From Linnemannia elongata (Eukaryota; Mortierellomycota; Mortierellomycetes; Mortierellales; Mortierellaceae): a stretch of 64,000 bases of DNA. The notes below the pieces were generated by a model that was not told the DNA's origin, made no database searches, and worked only from the letters and a program-made list of their open reading frames with translations. The DNA is taken from assembly GCA_036320915.1 (NCBI GenBank), contig JAXBDG010000004.1, positions 1,054,001-1,118,000 of the forward strand, read 5' to 3'. Positions 1 to 12,554 of the stretch are shown here, piece after piece (position 1 is the stretch's first letter; every line of letters starts with the position of its first letter). The position numbers were made by a program, and so were the translations under genes.

Positions 1-754
1 TTGGATCCCCATTCTTGCTGCTTTGTTGTTGTTGTTGTGTTTTGATGTTAGTCTTGTGTATGTTCCCAGTCCGCTCTGTCCAACTGCAGTGAGAAAATGA
101 GAAATGGGAGAGCGATGTGACCATGAATCGAATGGGCGATGTGATAATCTACTTTCGCCCTTTTCGTGCGGTAATTTCTCGTATGCTCCTCGCATTTCAT
201 GTGTGGTGTGGATCCCAAGGGGAAAAGCCCAAGTAGCTCTTTTGAATTTCCTCTCGCACTACCACACACTCTCTATCCGAAAAGCCCTTTTGGCCTTTCG
301 TGTCCAGCGTGCATATCTACTATAAAAACAAATAAAGGGTATTCGTCCGTAGTACCTGGTCAGATGTACACAAGCCTGACTCTTTTTACCACCACTTCTT
401 ACCCTGTCGAAAACCATGACTTTCTCTTTTGATGTTTGTTGCCTGCAGGTTTTTGCATTGAGGCTAGACCAAGCAGAGATGCAAAAAAAAAAAAAAACAA
501 TAGACAATAGGCAGAGGTGAGTGGTTCCTTTTGCTATTCTCGTTAGAAGGTCTAAACAGGACATTACGTGTAACTGAAGTCCCTCCCACTTCCTGCTCAT
601 CATCGCCCTTAGTAGAGTCATCGCCAGAAGGAAGGGCCTGTCAATCGTCATACCCGTCCTTTTCCCTTGTCTTGGTTTGTTGATGTTGTTTACTGTCATG
701 ACTTATAAGCCAGGGGTAGGAAGAGAGGGAACAGAGAAAAGTATACGGCCGGGC

Positions 755-785
<31 letters not shown>

Positions 786-2250
786 AAGGGGAAGGAAGGA
801 CATTGAGTGGGTGAGTGAGTGAGTGAGGGGTCAGAGTGATGTGTGCCCTGAAATGGAAACAGGGGAGAGAGGAGGAGATGCCTGCAAGGAAAGCAAACGA
901 TGAGGTACGAAGGAGGGAGGGGAGGATTGAGACACTGGTGGTCGATGCGCCTCTGCCCATGTGTCCCATGTGTTTAGATGCGAAAAGATAACGAATTCAT
1001 TTTCATTTTTGATAAAGTGGTCCATTCTTCTTTTGAACAACAATCAATGGGCGATAGGGGATAGGCCAAGTAATATTCTTCCCTCTCTTTTCCGAATCCT
1101 TTCGATCGCCCTCACGCTCATACACACCTAAACACATACACAAAAGAGACACACGCTTATCCATGCGTCGCCGGCTCGGCCGTCTGTTCGTCGGGAACCG
1201 TTGCACCGCTTTGTCCGCGCGCATTGGCAGAGCAACAACAACTACAGTGGTGCAGTGCACGATGATTGCCAATACAACTGCAGCCGATTGGAAAAGCCGA
1301 AGTGGGGATAACAAACATGTCTCTAGATTACGGATACGGATAGAAGATATGGATACGGATATGGATTATAGGTTTGTGATAAGGGAAAGAAAAACAACTT
1401 ATCGACCATGCATACAAACCAAGCAAAAATGCAAACAGGAACACTGCCAAGCAGGAATGAGATCAAGGCGTCGTGCTCGTTCATAAACTGACCGAGCAAT
1501 TGGCAATTGAAAGAAAGTTGAACGACGCCTCACCCTCACACATCTACAGATTCAGACGGACCACGAAAACTGTAAGAGAGAAGAGCGAAGAATAAAGAGC
1601 AAACGGGAAAAAAGAGCCGCGGTTGCTTTCTTGGTTTCTTACATTCTGTTGGTCAGTACTTCATACACTGGTTTGGATTCATGCAGTGGTGTGGGGAAGA
1701 AAGTATCCCCCACCTTCAGATATTAAAATAAGTTTTGAAATAAGACCAGGTGAAGAGATTGAGGAGCTCACTTTATTGACTACAGTACTCTCTTAGAGTA
1801 AAAGGTTTCTACTGCACGCAGGGATCGCTTTTTTGCTGTTGAAATAGGAGTTCAGCGCGAGAGGTACTCGGGGTAGGGGAGGTGCGCGCACGATTGCGTG
1901 CATCGGCGGTGTTGGAGCAAAAGAAGAAGGATTAAAAGAAGGAAGGAAGGAAGAGGCGACTACTGTACATATTGGATGCGATGCAAGGAGGGCACTGTAA
2001 TACGAGTGTGGACCATGAAATGCGCCATCGGTGTCCCTGATGACATTTCGTTTGCATTCTATTCAATGCAACGCAATGCAATTCATTCAATTTTTTTTAC
2101 CACGCCTTTTGGAAGGAGGGTGTGTGCTCAATTGCTCAGGATGAAGGTCAATATTGGACGGACCTGAAGAGAAAACGAGTTCAAAAGGCTGCCTTCCTTC
2201 CTATCTTCATCTTTTCATATCATTGTTCAATGTAACGAAATAACGCAGCC
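1..2250. other. No gene seen; low-complexity intergenic DNA
   Basis: I see no open frame here with recognisable protein features. The stretch holds a 27-A run (755-781), GTGA repeats near 808-830 and purine-rich DNA on the plus strand at about 780-930. In this window GA-rich plus-strand DNA tends to lie upstream of minus-strand genes, so 700-1100 could be the promoter side of a minus-strand gene starting left of the window. That is inference only. Confidence 0.5.
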
Positions 2251-3546
2251 CTTGAGTCAAGAAGTCATAGAAGGGTTATTTCTTCTTCTTGTTCCTGGCT
2301 TAATTGTCGTTCCTTCTTTCATCTCTTCTCTTTTCTCTCCTCTCTTTTTCTTTTTCCGTTCCCTTTCTCTTTCTCCTTCGCCTTCACTCCTCCCTCCACT
2401 CCCTCCACTCCCTCTCCACTCTACTCCCCACTCTACCCTCCTTCCTATACTCTCGACATCCAACACATCCCTACCTCCGCCACCGCCACACTCTTCACTC
2501 TCCTCTCTCAGTCCTCTCTATATTCACTCGCCCTACTGCACCCTACCCTCTGACCCATACTTCGCATACATTTCAATCTCACTCATTTCCCACTCTCACT
2601 TTCCCTCACTCCTTCCCACCCCTCCCGCCATATATCCCATCCAACATATACCTCGATGACCGTCCGGGAAGGGTAAGGCTATTATCCATCTCTCTCTTTC
2701 AACCCCTTCCCACTTTTCTATCCTTCTGCATTGCATCTGGGACATTAGCGTACAAGACAGCAAAGCATGCAACAACAACAACAAAAGTTCCCGCGTTGTC
2801 TTCCAACTGTGCCTCTCCCCAAAAATATTTTGACTCGGTGGCAATAAGAAAAAAAAAAAAAAAAAAAAAAAAAAGAGCAACGACTCGAAGAAAAAGAAGG
2901 GCAAACAAAAGGGAAGGGTTCTTACAATTATTGCTCTTGAACTAGAAGAGAAAAGCTGATCAGGATTCTCCATTTGACTCGGAGCAAAGAACATGCAACG
3001 GTCGAATGGAATGTGAAAAGTATAAGAGACATAGCAAGAGTACAACGGCGATAGACAGTGACACCGACACTGACACCAACAGAGACATTGGCACTAAGGG
3101 CGATAGAGAAGAGAGAGAGAGACAAAGGCACAAAAGGAACGAGTCTGAAATAGACAAGGGGGGTCAAGGAGGAGAAGGAAGGAAAGAGTGAGAGTGAAGA
3201 AGGAGAAGGGGGTTGCCTTGACCTTATTTCTCCACGTTTACTGATCAACTTTGTTCATGAGGGATGAGATGGGCATGAGGAGAGTCTTCTGTCTCCTGTC
3301 TCCTTGTGGAGTTCCTTTCTTTCTTATTCTCTGTCCCCTACACTCAAGGTGGACAGACGGCAATGACAGACATATTTGTCTTTCCTCTCCCCTCTCGTCA
3401 TTTTATGCCCGCTTGACTTTTGGTACTCTCTAGACGAGTCTCACGTCTTCTTGTTACCCTTCTTGTGAGTGTGTGACCAAGCTATCATCATCGATGACCC
3501 TTCCTTGACTTTTAAGCCCAATGTTCTCTTTCTCCCATCAGGCCAT

Positions 3547-3550
<4 letters not shown>

Positions 3551-3632
<82 letters not shown>
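3551..3632. repeat. (CT)n microsatellite, about 41 units
   Basis: An uninterrupted CT dinucleotide run of about 82 nt, the longest simple repeat in the window. A second, shorter pure CT run lies at 3843-3883. Between and after them come CTTT/CTCTTT variants. Both lie upstream of the IPT-factor gene at 4593. Confidence 0.97.
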
Positions 3633-3637
<5 letters not shown>

Positions 3638-3838
3638 ATCCTTCTTGTTCGTTACCATCGAGACCACTTTCTTTCTTTCTCTCTCTCTTTCTCTCTTTCT
3701 CTGTTTCTCTGTTTCTCTCTTTCTCTCTTTCTCGTCCATTCTTATTCGTCAGATCTCCTCTACCGTGCAACTATCCTCACCTCTCTCTCACACACACTTC
3801 ACACACGCAGACACGCACACATTATCTTTTCTCTTCAT

Positions 3839-3842
<4 letters not shown>

Positions 3843-3883
<41 letters not shown>
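3843..3883. repeat. (CT)n microsatellite, second tract
   Basis: About 40 nt of pure CT repeat in the same pyrimidine-rich upstream region as the longer tract at 3551. Confidence 0.95.
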
Positions 3884-3886
<3 letters not shown>

Positions 3887-4592
3887 CCTCTCCCTCTCTT
3901 TCTCTCTCCTCTCATACTCCGCTCTCCCTTTGGTCACTCATTCATTCATTCACCTCCGCACCCCTCTTCTCCACACTCATATCCCCTTCTACCCCTCCTT
4001 CTCTCCCTGTCGGACTTTTTTTGAGTAGTCCATTTTACTGGCGTCCCCTGTCCATTCCTCTCCTTCCTTCTTCCCACTCCACACCACACGCCTCCCCTTT
4101 CTCACCTTTTGGAGTGTCTTACCCCTCCTTGTTCCTTTGGGACCTTTCTCATTTCTATTTTGTTGCTCCGCGCGACCACAGTCCGCCTCTCCACCCCTGT
4201 TTCGCAAGTACATAGCCTCAGATCAAAACATCGAGTCGCCATCATTGAATCCTCGCCACTCAAAACTCCCTGAGTTGCCATCCTGGCAACCACAACCTAT
4301 ACCACAACCCATTGCATCCTAGCCAACGAGCTTTCTTGTTATATCTCACTTCTATCCCACTTAATACCCCTGTGTCTAGACCGTTTCTTACTTATTTCTC
4401 GGGCTTTGCCCTTTTAACTTTCTGTTCATTTTCAATTCGCCCATTTTTCATTTTCATTCCTTTTCTGTGTTTTAGTGTTTGTGCTCTTTTCTTCAACAAC
4501 GACGACAACAGCACAGAAAACAAACAAACAAACAAAACAAACACCCTACAAGTTATATCCTTCTTTTATTCATAACAAGCACACATCACTAA

Positions 4593-7500
4593 ATGCAGTA
4601 TACTCCCTTTCTGTTGCCTCCACCTCCTCGTCGTCACGCCGTTCCCGTCACCGTACCCAGAAACCTCCAGCTAGAAATCTCGGGCATCCCCGCCGAGAAT
4701 GGCAAGTGCAGGGTCGAGACGCAACTCAAGATCGGCCTGCATCTTCGATCTGGCAACTCTAACCCCGTTACAGAGTACAAGCAGCTCCGTCTCCCACGGC
4801 ACTACATCGCCAAAGAGAAGCACCGCATGGAGAAGTTTAATGGTACTACACAAGCCATCTTGCCTGCATGCATAACACAGATTATCTCGTTTTTTTCCCT
4901 TGAAAAGAGAGTGAGAGGTTGTAGAAGAAAGAGGAGAAAAGCTAAAGGTTGATGTTCGATGGGAAGAAAAAGGAGAGAGAGCTGAAAGGATTAACGCCTA
5001 GTAGGAGGATGTAGAAGAAAAAAAACAGGAATTGAACTGCTAACAATTTGACGTTCATGATCTGCAAACCCCCCCCCAACATAGGTCGCGACAAACATTT
5101 GCAAGACTCCGAGATCTTGACGCTCGATACCAGGCTGGTGTGCGACCATGACATGACCAAGATTCTCGAATGCTGCGACAACTGCATTGGCCGAGAGAGA
5201 AAGCGCGCCCATCGCCGCAAGGAGACCCAGAAGCTCCCCGGCACCCTCGGCACCATCCCTGTCTTTGGCGCTATCCACCCCCGGAATGTCGACGCCGCCT
5301 TTCCCGCAGAAGACTCCAACCCACCAACACCAACAGATCCAACAGAACACCAGGCTTGGGAGAGGAGCAGAATCATGGTCTTCAGCAGCACGGAATACGT
5401 CGACATTTCGGCTGGCGAGTGTATGTTGCCCACGCGGATCACATGCTACTGCCGACACCACAATGAGAAGGTCGGCTTTCGGTAAGTTCTTTCTTCCTTC
5501 TAAAAGGGTTGTTTACGTTCATTTGTTCTCTGGCATACGAAGGCATGGACAGACCGGAAGACATGTCGAAAGATGCTGTGAATAAGGCATATCGGGAGAA
5601 GGGTCAAGGCACTGCACGAAACACGGATGAATGGAAGGCACAGGGACCATGGAGCTGCACATCCGGATGTACACGTAGCTTCAGCAATAGGGACAGCAAC
5701 ACTACCGCTTTTTCTCATTCCCTTTCCTGTTGTTCGTGAAGTCGCCCATTCATCAGGCCTTGGCAAGGAAGTCCATGACAGAAGGCTACACCAAGCCTTG
5801 TTCTTTCTTTTTTTCCATTTGCATTTTCAGCTGACAGCCAATTATACATAAATTATTGTGTCAATTTTCGCACATGTTACCGCCTCCTTTTTCCCTAATC
5901 CTTCTCTTTGTCTTCTGATGTGTATAGAATCCAATTCACAGCTCGGGATGCAACAGGGGCAATCGTCGCTTCTGTCCTTTCCAACCCAGTTATGATGATG
6001 GACGATCACAAGTCAGGAAAAAAGACAGCGCCTTCATCGGAGCATGCTAGCAGAGGTTCAATATCCATCCCAGCCTCACCTGTCCTGGTACCACTCACGC
6101 AACAATGGGACGGCCAATCAGGAACGAACTACAGAGGTATGGATGAGTTGGATTTGGAGGCAGGACAGTCTACACAGCAACAACAACAGCAACACCTCTC
6201 AGCCATGAAAATGGAAGCTGAAGGCGAGGCGGAGCTCTTGTCGGCGGATGTATTGTCTCCCTTAGGATCGACGGCGCGCATGGGCTCCAAAAGGCGAGTG
6301 AGCGATGACAACTCGATGGACGATGTCCAGCTTCAGCAGCAGTACTTTCGGCGAAAGACGAGCCACGATATCACGACCACCTCTGGTTTCCCTGCACCAT
6401 CATCGCTCGGTTTCGCATCCATTAAGCGAGAATCCCTCTCATCGCCGTCGCCCTTTATGCCAGGCTCACCCTTTGCCACCGATGATGAGCAGAATGCCTT
6501 TGCGCCCTCATTTGCACAAGCCATGTCTGTGCACCGTGGCAGTCTAATGGACCAGAACGCCGCCGCCGCCGCAGGAAATATGTTCTCGCTCACCGACCGG
6601 AGTGGGTCCATCCACTCTCTCAACTCTCTCAACGACTTTTCGGAACAAGAGAGGCTGCATGCCGAATCGACGTCGATGTTGGAGAACTTTACCAACCTGG
6701 ACGAATCCATGTCGTCTCCGTCCAGCGCCTTCCAGTCGAGTCTCCTTTCCATGGAGCACAACCCCTTGCTCGGCAGCAACGTGTTTCCATCCCGTGCCTC
6801 TTTTTCGATTCCCGGAACGACCTACCCTACCTTATCGGCGGCCTACTCTGTCCCGAGCACACCCGGCGTCATGGACGGACCTCAGTTGCATGAACTTTCC
6901 AACTTTCAAAACTCTAGTGACTTCATCCAACACCAACAACAAATGCTCATGCAACTCCAAAGAGCAGCTCAGCAACAGCAACAACGACAGCAGCATCAAC
7001 AACAACAACAACAACAGAAGGAAGCGATGACGATCCCATGGACCAGCACTGAGTTAGAGAACAAGAGCATCATGCCACAGGCGACCAGTCCATCATTAAG
7101 CTCGTTTATCCCTATCCCAACCTCTCTACCCGACACCACAGGATTTGAACCCAACTTTCATGCGATCACAATGGCTGCTGTCAGTTCGACAGAGGCCAAT
7201 GGTCCATCCACCCTTGTCTCTGCTGGTGAAAGCACCAAAAAGCGAGGTCGGCCACGCAAGAGTGTCTCGGTTGTACCGAACGCCACCATCCCCTCTGGCG
7301 CGAGCTCTCCAATGGTCTCGCCCAAGGCCCCCTCGACCAACATGCCACCCTCTCCATCACCACCTCCCTTTCTGACGCCCGCTGTCACCCAGAGCCTGAC
7401 GGGCATCGGCAGCACCTCAGCCACAGCTGCAGCCCAGTATCTTAACTTTCAGCAGCAGCAATTGCAGCACCAGCAGAAGCAGGCTATTCTCTCGCGACAC

Positions 7501-8454
7501 CAGAAACCCCGTGTCCAGAAGCTCATCCCTGCCAAAGGACCAGTCGATGGCGGAGTCGAGGTTACGCTGTTGGGCAGCGGGTTCTTTCTTGGGATGATTC
7601 CCACGTTCGATGGAGTGCCTGCGCAGAATGTGCAGTTCTATGGACCCGAAACCGTCATCTGCCAGCTGCCTCCCAGAGGATTCACTGGAACTGTCGTCGT
7701 CAAGGCACAGCAGAGTGCGAACCCTCCAGGAACCAGCCTTGCAAATGACGAAGTTCGGTTCACAGCAGCAGCGGCTGCATCGTCTAGTCTTGAGCTTGTC
7801 CGAACCATGCACCAGCTCTTGAACGGCAATGGCCCCAGCTCTACTTCCTCCTCCTCCCCCTCCTCACCGTCGTCGTCCTCGTTGTCGTCACCGTCGACCG
7901 CCTCTGCTGCCACCAGCTTAAACATGAGCAGCCAAGATGAGGACATTGGAGTGTTGTTTGAGTATGAGGAGGACAAGAGCGATCGTGATCTGATAGCACT
8001 GGCATTGCAGGTTGTCGGCATGAAGATGAACGGTCGTGTTGAGCCTCCTCACCAGATTGCCATGCGGATCATGGGCACAGCCGCAGCACAGCAGCAGCAA
8101 TTGCAGCAGCAACATCAACAACAACAGCTTCAACTTCAACATCAACACCAGCATCTCCAGCAACAGCAACAACTCTTGCTCCAACAGCCACACCACCAGC
8201 AGCAACAGAATCAATACCAACAGGCTCAGCCACAGAAGCAACAGCAACCACAACAGCAACAGGCCAGGAAGAAGCAAACTTCTCCTGCACCACGCCCACC
8301 ATCGACTACACGAGCGCTGTCTGCCCCTATTGTGGTGGCTCCTATTGCCAGAGCTACCAAGATGACGCCCACTGCAGCGACCCCAGGAGCATTGACGCCC
8401 ATTCAGTTACAGTCGCCTCATTCCCAGATGTTCCAGCCTCCTTCAAGATCTTAG
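4593..8454 (+). CDS. Mga2/Spt23-like IPT/TIG transcription factor, lacking the C-terminal anchor
   Basis: Three exons: 4593-4842, 5085-5481 and 5928-8454, giving 1057 residues. The start ATG directly follows an in-frame TAA. Residues about 20-260 match the conserved N-terminal region of fungal Mga2/Spt23: a QLKIGL strand, RLPRHYIAKEKHR, a Cys pair in ECCDNC, then a CYCRHHNEKVGFRI block and MMMDDHKS. Residues about 743-830 form one IPT/TIG domain (KGPVDGGVEVTLLGSGF), followed by a short helical block (DRDLIALALQVVGMKMNGR). In Mga2/Spt23, ankyrin repeats and a C-terminal membrane helix follow, and release from the ER membrane controls lipid desaturase genes. Here the frame instead ends in a poly-Gln tail (8080-8290) and a stop. 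A basic KKRGRPRK stretch near residue 658 resembles an AT-hook or nuclear signal. Family call is confident; soluble regulation is inference. Confidence 0.85.
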
Positions 8455-8630
8455 ACTCCCTTTTTTTTTCTTCTTCAATTGTTCTTTTACATTACTTTGT
8501 TTTTACGTTCTTTCATTTTCCTGTATGTATTTCTTAGCATTTTTTTTTTCTTTTACTCTAGACTCATGTATACCCTCATCAATGTCATCAAAACTCACTC
8601 CTCTCTCTCAATATCCTTTTTCCTTCAAAA

Positions 8631-8636
8631 AATAAA
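8631..8636 (+). terminator. Polyadenylation signal AATAAA
   Basis: A canonical AATAAA hexamer lies 177 nt after the stop of the IPT-factor gene. It is the probable 3' end signal for that transcript. Confidence 0.55.
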
Positions 8637-9428
8637 AGCATCGAAATAAAACATCACCGCCTCTCCGTAGCAAGTAACTCGCGTTCCCATAGAACACATG
8701 TTTTGGTGGCGCTCTTAAGGAGCGCATCATTCCTCCAAAAGAAAATTTTTTCACACATAAAAAGGGAGTCGCGACATCTTTTCACTGATCTCTCCACCCT
8801 TTCCCCTTCCCCTCTTCCCGCCCATTCCATAAAACATCCACTTTTGCACAAGGTAAACCCCCCTCCCCCAACTCCTTCACCATCCTCCTTTCCTTCTATC
8901 CCCTGTTCTATTGAGGGCAATATGATGTATTACAATATATATGTTAGACTTCCTACGCTCGAGTGAGGAAAACTTTTTCGTAACCTGACCCTTGCCTCTC
9001 TTATGGATTCTCTCATTCGAGATTCATCAACAAAACGAACAACAGAAGAGAAACAAAATCCTCAAACCTCAATCGCGAAGCAGCTCAGTATCATTTATTG
9101 ACACGTTTCTTTTTTGATGTTGTTATTGTGCAATTAGGTACTCCTCTTTCTCGGTCCATATTATGTTGGTTTTGTATTTTGTAGGTCAAAGCATGAGCGA
9201 ACTAGGCTATAGCAATGACAATAATAATAAAAGTAAAAGAAAAAAAGAACACAAAGGGGACGTATTGTACAAGGTGAAAGTGGAAAGTGGCGGAAAGGCT
9301 GAAGTAGCAATGGAGAGGAAACGAAAGTGACAGTGTAACTGGAGTTAACAGAAAAACAAGCAAAGAGAGTGGGAAGAGAGGATTGATCAATCCTCTGGTT
9401 ATGAAGAACGTCACTTCTCCGTCGCTTC
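8637..9428. other. Convergent intergenic region, no gene seen
   Basis: This lies between the 3' ends of two convergent genes (IPT factor on plus, Lys/Pro-rich protein on minus). It is T-rich and C-rich with no convincing coding frame, ankyrin or membrane-helix coding potential. That supports a real end for the IPT gene at 8454. Confidence 0.6.
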
Positions 9429-12150
9429 TCAGTCATAGGGGAAAGCATGACCAGTCAAGGCATACCAGCGCTTGCTCGCATCCATGAATTGGTCATGGCT
9501 CTCGCTCGCAATCCGATCGGCGCGTCTCGAGTCCTCGTACGACTTAACCGCCTTCAGATATAAGTCTGTCGACCGCTCCTGGATTCTACTCCACTGGGAC
9601 GACGTCAATTGAACCCGTGTCAGTCCTGGCCCCTCGTCGTTGATTCTCGCTTCTTCGACAACAGTTGTCGTCTTCAATTGTTCCATCTCCACCTCGCGAT
9701 TGTGTTGTTGGTTGTATTGCTGCTGGATGCAGTACTCCGGTTGAACCCTTGATCCCGCGAGAGTAAACATCGCCAAACGTCTCTCCTGCTGCTGGCTCGG
9801 TGTCAAATCGCGTTGCTGACCATGTGTACCACTCTGGGTAGTGCTCTCGTCGCGTCGACACTGAAAATGCTCATACAAGGCCTTTCGTCTCGCTTCCTTA
9901 AGTGCATATAGAGAGTCCTGCTGATTCTCCGCGGACATCATGGCACTAAGCGACGTAGAAACACAAGGAGCGCCCAGGGACCCCCATGCCTGAGCCGATG
10001 AAATTGATGACCGCGGTGGCGGTGTAATGGTGGGGAAGCCTTGTCGGTCGCGTGCAAATACCGACGGTTGGACCGAATCGTTGGCGAAGTCCGAGCTCGA
10101 CAGCCAAGGGAGAGTCCGGAAACTGTGCCTTATGGGAATCGGAGCCGTTACTGGACTTCTGGAGGGCGTCGAGGGTGGGGAGGGAGACGTTGGTGAGAGC
10201 GGTCTTGATGATGGTAGATACGACGAGTACGACGAGGATCGCGTCATGGCCGATTCATAGCCTGATTGACCCAACGGCGACTATGAATGAGGATAAAGCG
10301 GATAGATATTAGTCGAAGCTAAATGTTAAAGAACAAAGCTAGTTTCTTCTGTTGACGTTTCAGTCGCATACCTCAAGTTCTCGTTTCATGTTCCTGATCA
10401 CATTGATCAGCAAGTTTTTGTCCTGTGCGCTGGTATTCGCCTGTGTCTGAGGAGCAAGCGTGACCGGAGGAGGAGTGGCAGCAGATGCCGAGGGAGCCTG
10501 AAGCGGTGACGAAGGGAACAGAACGCTCCTGGTAGCCAGATCAGCAAACTGCTCTTGTGGGAACAGTGTCTGACACTGAGACTCTGTCATCAGCTGGCCT
10601 TGCCCAAACACTTGAAAGGCGACCGTATGGAATTGGATAGCATGTGCATGGTCTTCCAGGGCACGCCTCGTCAGATTCAAGGCGCCGAGCAGATATCGCG
10701 AAGCCTCGCCATAGGTCCTATCAACAGTCTTTGCCACATCATCAATCGTTGCCAGTGGGGCTAGTAGGTATGCTGCAGAGGGTGTGGTAGTGGCAGAAAT
10801 GATGGATCTTGATCTAAGGAGCTCAGGCACTTGTGGCTCAGTCTTGACTGGCAATGAAAACAGACTCTTGTCATCAAGGATCAAGGACCTTATTTGATGT
10901 CGATCCTCCGGTACAGTCGGTCCAGCTCGCGAGCGGGGTTCCTCCTTGAGGACCGAAGAAATCATAGACCTGGCATGAGCGCCTCTCGTTGTACCTTGTC
11001 CAGTGCTGCCAGTATTGTCCCTTGTTGGTGTCTATTGTTTTTAAGCATAAGGATGAAAACTCAATAGGCTTACTACTTGGTAAGTCGTCCCAACAGACAG
11101 CTATAACAGGAACAAATAGTCAGATTGTTATACCTCAGGACGAACAGTTGGAGATAGCGACACAGTATCATACCCATGACAATAGGGCCTGCCTCCTCCG
11201 TTACGTTCCTGTTGAGGCATCGCCGTAATCTCGCAATCTGTGTTAGAAGTCTGCAGCACCGTAGCAGCAAATTTGTATGTCTCAATACCATCCATGGGAA
11301 AGTCCGAAAGAGACGAGACCTTTCTTGGCAGACCTACAAAAGAGCCATCACCATCATCATTGTCCTGGATCGACGCGATCACAGGTGCGGCGGAAGCAGA
11401 CGCCTTCACAGTCTTCTTTGGTCGAGTAGCACGTGGTTTCTTCGGCGTCGCCAGCGTCATGGCTCGTTCGGATGCTGCTCCTGATCCCTCAGGCTTGGTT
11501 CTGGATCTCATAGGTGTGAGTGTCTTCACCTGCTTGGCATCAGCCTCCGCATCTATTTCCTCTTCCTCCGATTGATCTTCCGCTCCCTGTCCCTTGTCCC
11601 TGGCTTCTGGCTTCTTTAGTGCGGGTTTCTTTACTGACTTGACATCTTCTTTTGGCTCAACCTCTCCCCCCTCAAGCCGCGCTTCCTTTCTTCCTGCTGC
11701 TGCTCCTTTCTTTGCCCTGGGTCTTGGTTTCTTTGTCGTAGGAGTCTTTAACAACTGAGGGACCGTCTCCGATTCGGTATCATCTACCGACTCGATGTCG
11801 ATATCTGAAAGGGCTCGTTGTGCTGCTGCTGTTGCTTTCTTGACGACCAGGGCACGTGCGACGATGGCTCTCGGAGTCTTGGGTGTTTTAGGTGGCTTGA
11901 GCGTCTTGGGCGTCTTGGGCGTCTTGAGAGTTATAGCTACTTCCTCCCTCACCTTTGGCGTAGAGCTTCTAGTCACTCGTCTGGGAGGTGGTGTCTCTGG
12001 GAGTGGACTCAGGCTTGCAGAAACAGGTGCGGGGCTGGGGCTCTGACTCTGACTTGTAGACTCCTCTCTGTCCCCCTGATAAACGTCATCGTCGTCCGAC
12101 TCTGATTCCGAGTTCTTCTGAACGCCTTTGTTGCGAGGTCGTCGTGGCAT
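9429..12150 (-). CDS. Unrecognised Lys/Pro-rich, probably nuclear protein
   Basis: Three exons on the minus strand (12150-11134, 11031-10372, 10280-9429) join in phase 0 and give 842 residues. I do not recognise the family. The N-terminal third is charged and low-complexity: an acidic ESESDDDD stretch near the start, then a run of TPK-type repeats (residues about 75-95, KTPKTPKT), then Lys/Arg/Pro clusters such as KKPRPRAKKG and KKPRATRPKK that resemble AT-hooks. This composition is typical of chromatin-associated proteins, which is only a hint. The middle exon carries a more ordered, helix-prone segment (TVDRTYGEASRYLLGALN). The last exon is Ser/Pro-rich and Gln-rich, ending in a helical segment with a conserved-looking HDQFMDASKRWYALTG. 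The exon borders use GTATAA and GTATGC donors and ATAG acceptors. Confidence 0.75.
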
Positions 12151-12554
12151 ATTGATTTTTTTTTTTCTTGTTTGGATGACTCCTATGCTTAGGGAAAATG
12201 GTGGCGTTATGAGTACTTTTAGTAACCACGCGTGAATGATGTCATTTTACACCTTATCGGCAGCGTTGACCAAGGCTGCAAAAGAAACGCAAAAGGCCTT
12301 TTACCTTTGTGGAGTGGGTCTACTCTGTTTCGTTGGAGTAGGAAAAAGAGCGTGGAGCTTGAAATTCAATGAATGAGTTGAGGGATGAAAATAAGGATGG
12401 AGGGAATGAAGAAGATCAAAGGAGGGACAAAGAGACGAGTTTCTGGGCGAATTCTATCTCAAGCGACTCGATCAATATCAGGTGATTGATGTATGATGAT
12501 TCTTTTTTATTCAAAAAACAAATGCTGAGGTACCATGCTGGAAAAGCCTCCATT
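12151..12554. other. Intergenic region, no gene seen
   Basis: About 400 nt between the start of the Lys/Pro-rich protein gene (minus) and the end of eIF2A (minus). It should hold the promoter of the former and the 3' end of the latter. It contains a short T-run just before the start codon. No TATA motif stands out. Confidence 0.55.

Larger units (their letters stand above)
2250..4592 (+). promoter_or_regulatory. Pyrimidine-rich upstream region of the IPT-factor gene
   Basis: The plus strand is almost pure C/T over long stretches from 2270 to 4500. It includes two CT microsatellites, a 26-A run (2849-2874), and a gene start at its right edge. Long pyrimidine tracts upstream of the coding start recur at other genes in this window (hexosaminidase, the surface protein at 34836, CC2D1). 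I read it as promoter plus 5' leader. No TATA box stands out. Apparent Ser/Leu/Phe-rich frames here are products of the CT repeats, not genes. Confidence 0.6.

Noticed and set aside
2252..2945. Pro/Ser/Leu-rich overlapping frames
   Set aside because: Product of CT-rich DNA; no start context, no domain, several overlapping frames of the same kind.
3469..4215. Ser/Leu frame of about 248 residues
   Set aside because: It is a direct translation of the CT microsatellites and pyrimidine-rich leader; all frames on that strand look alike.
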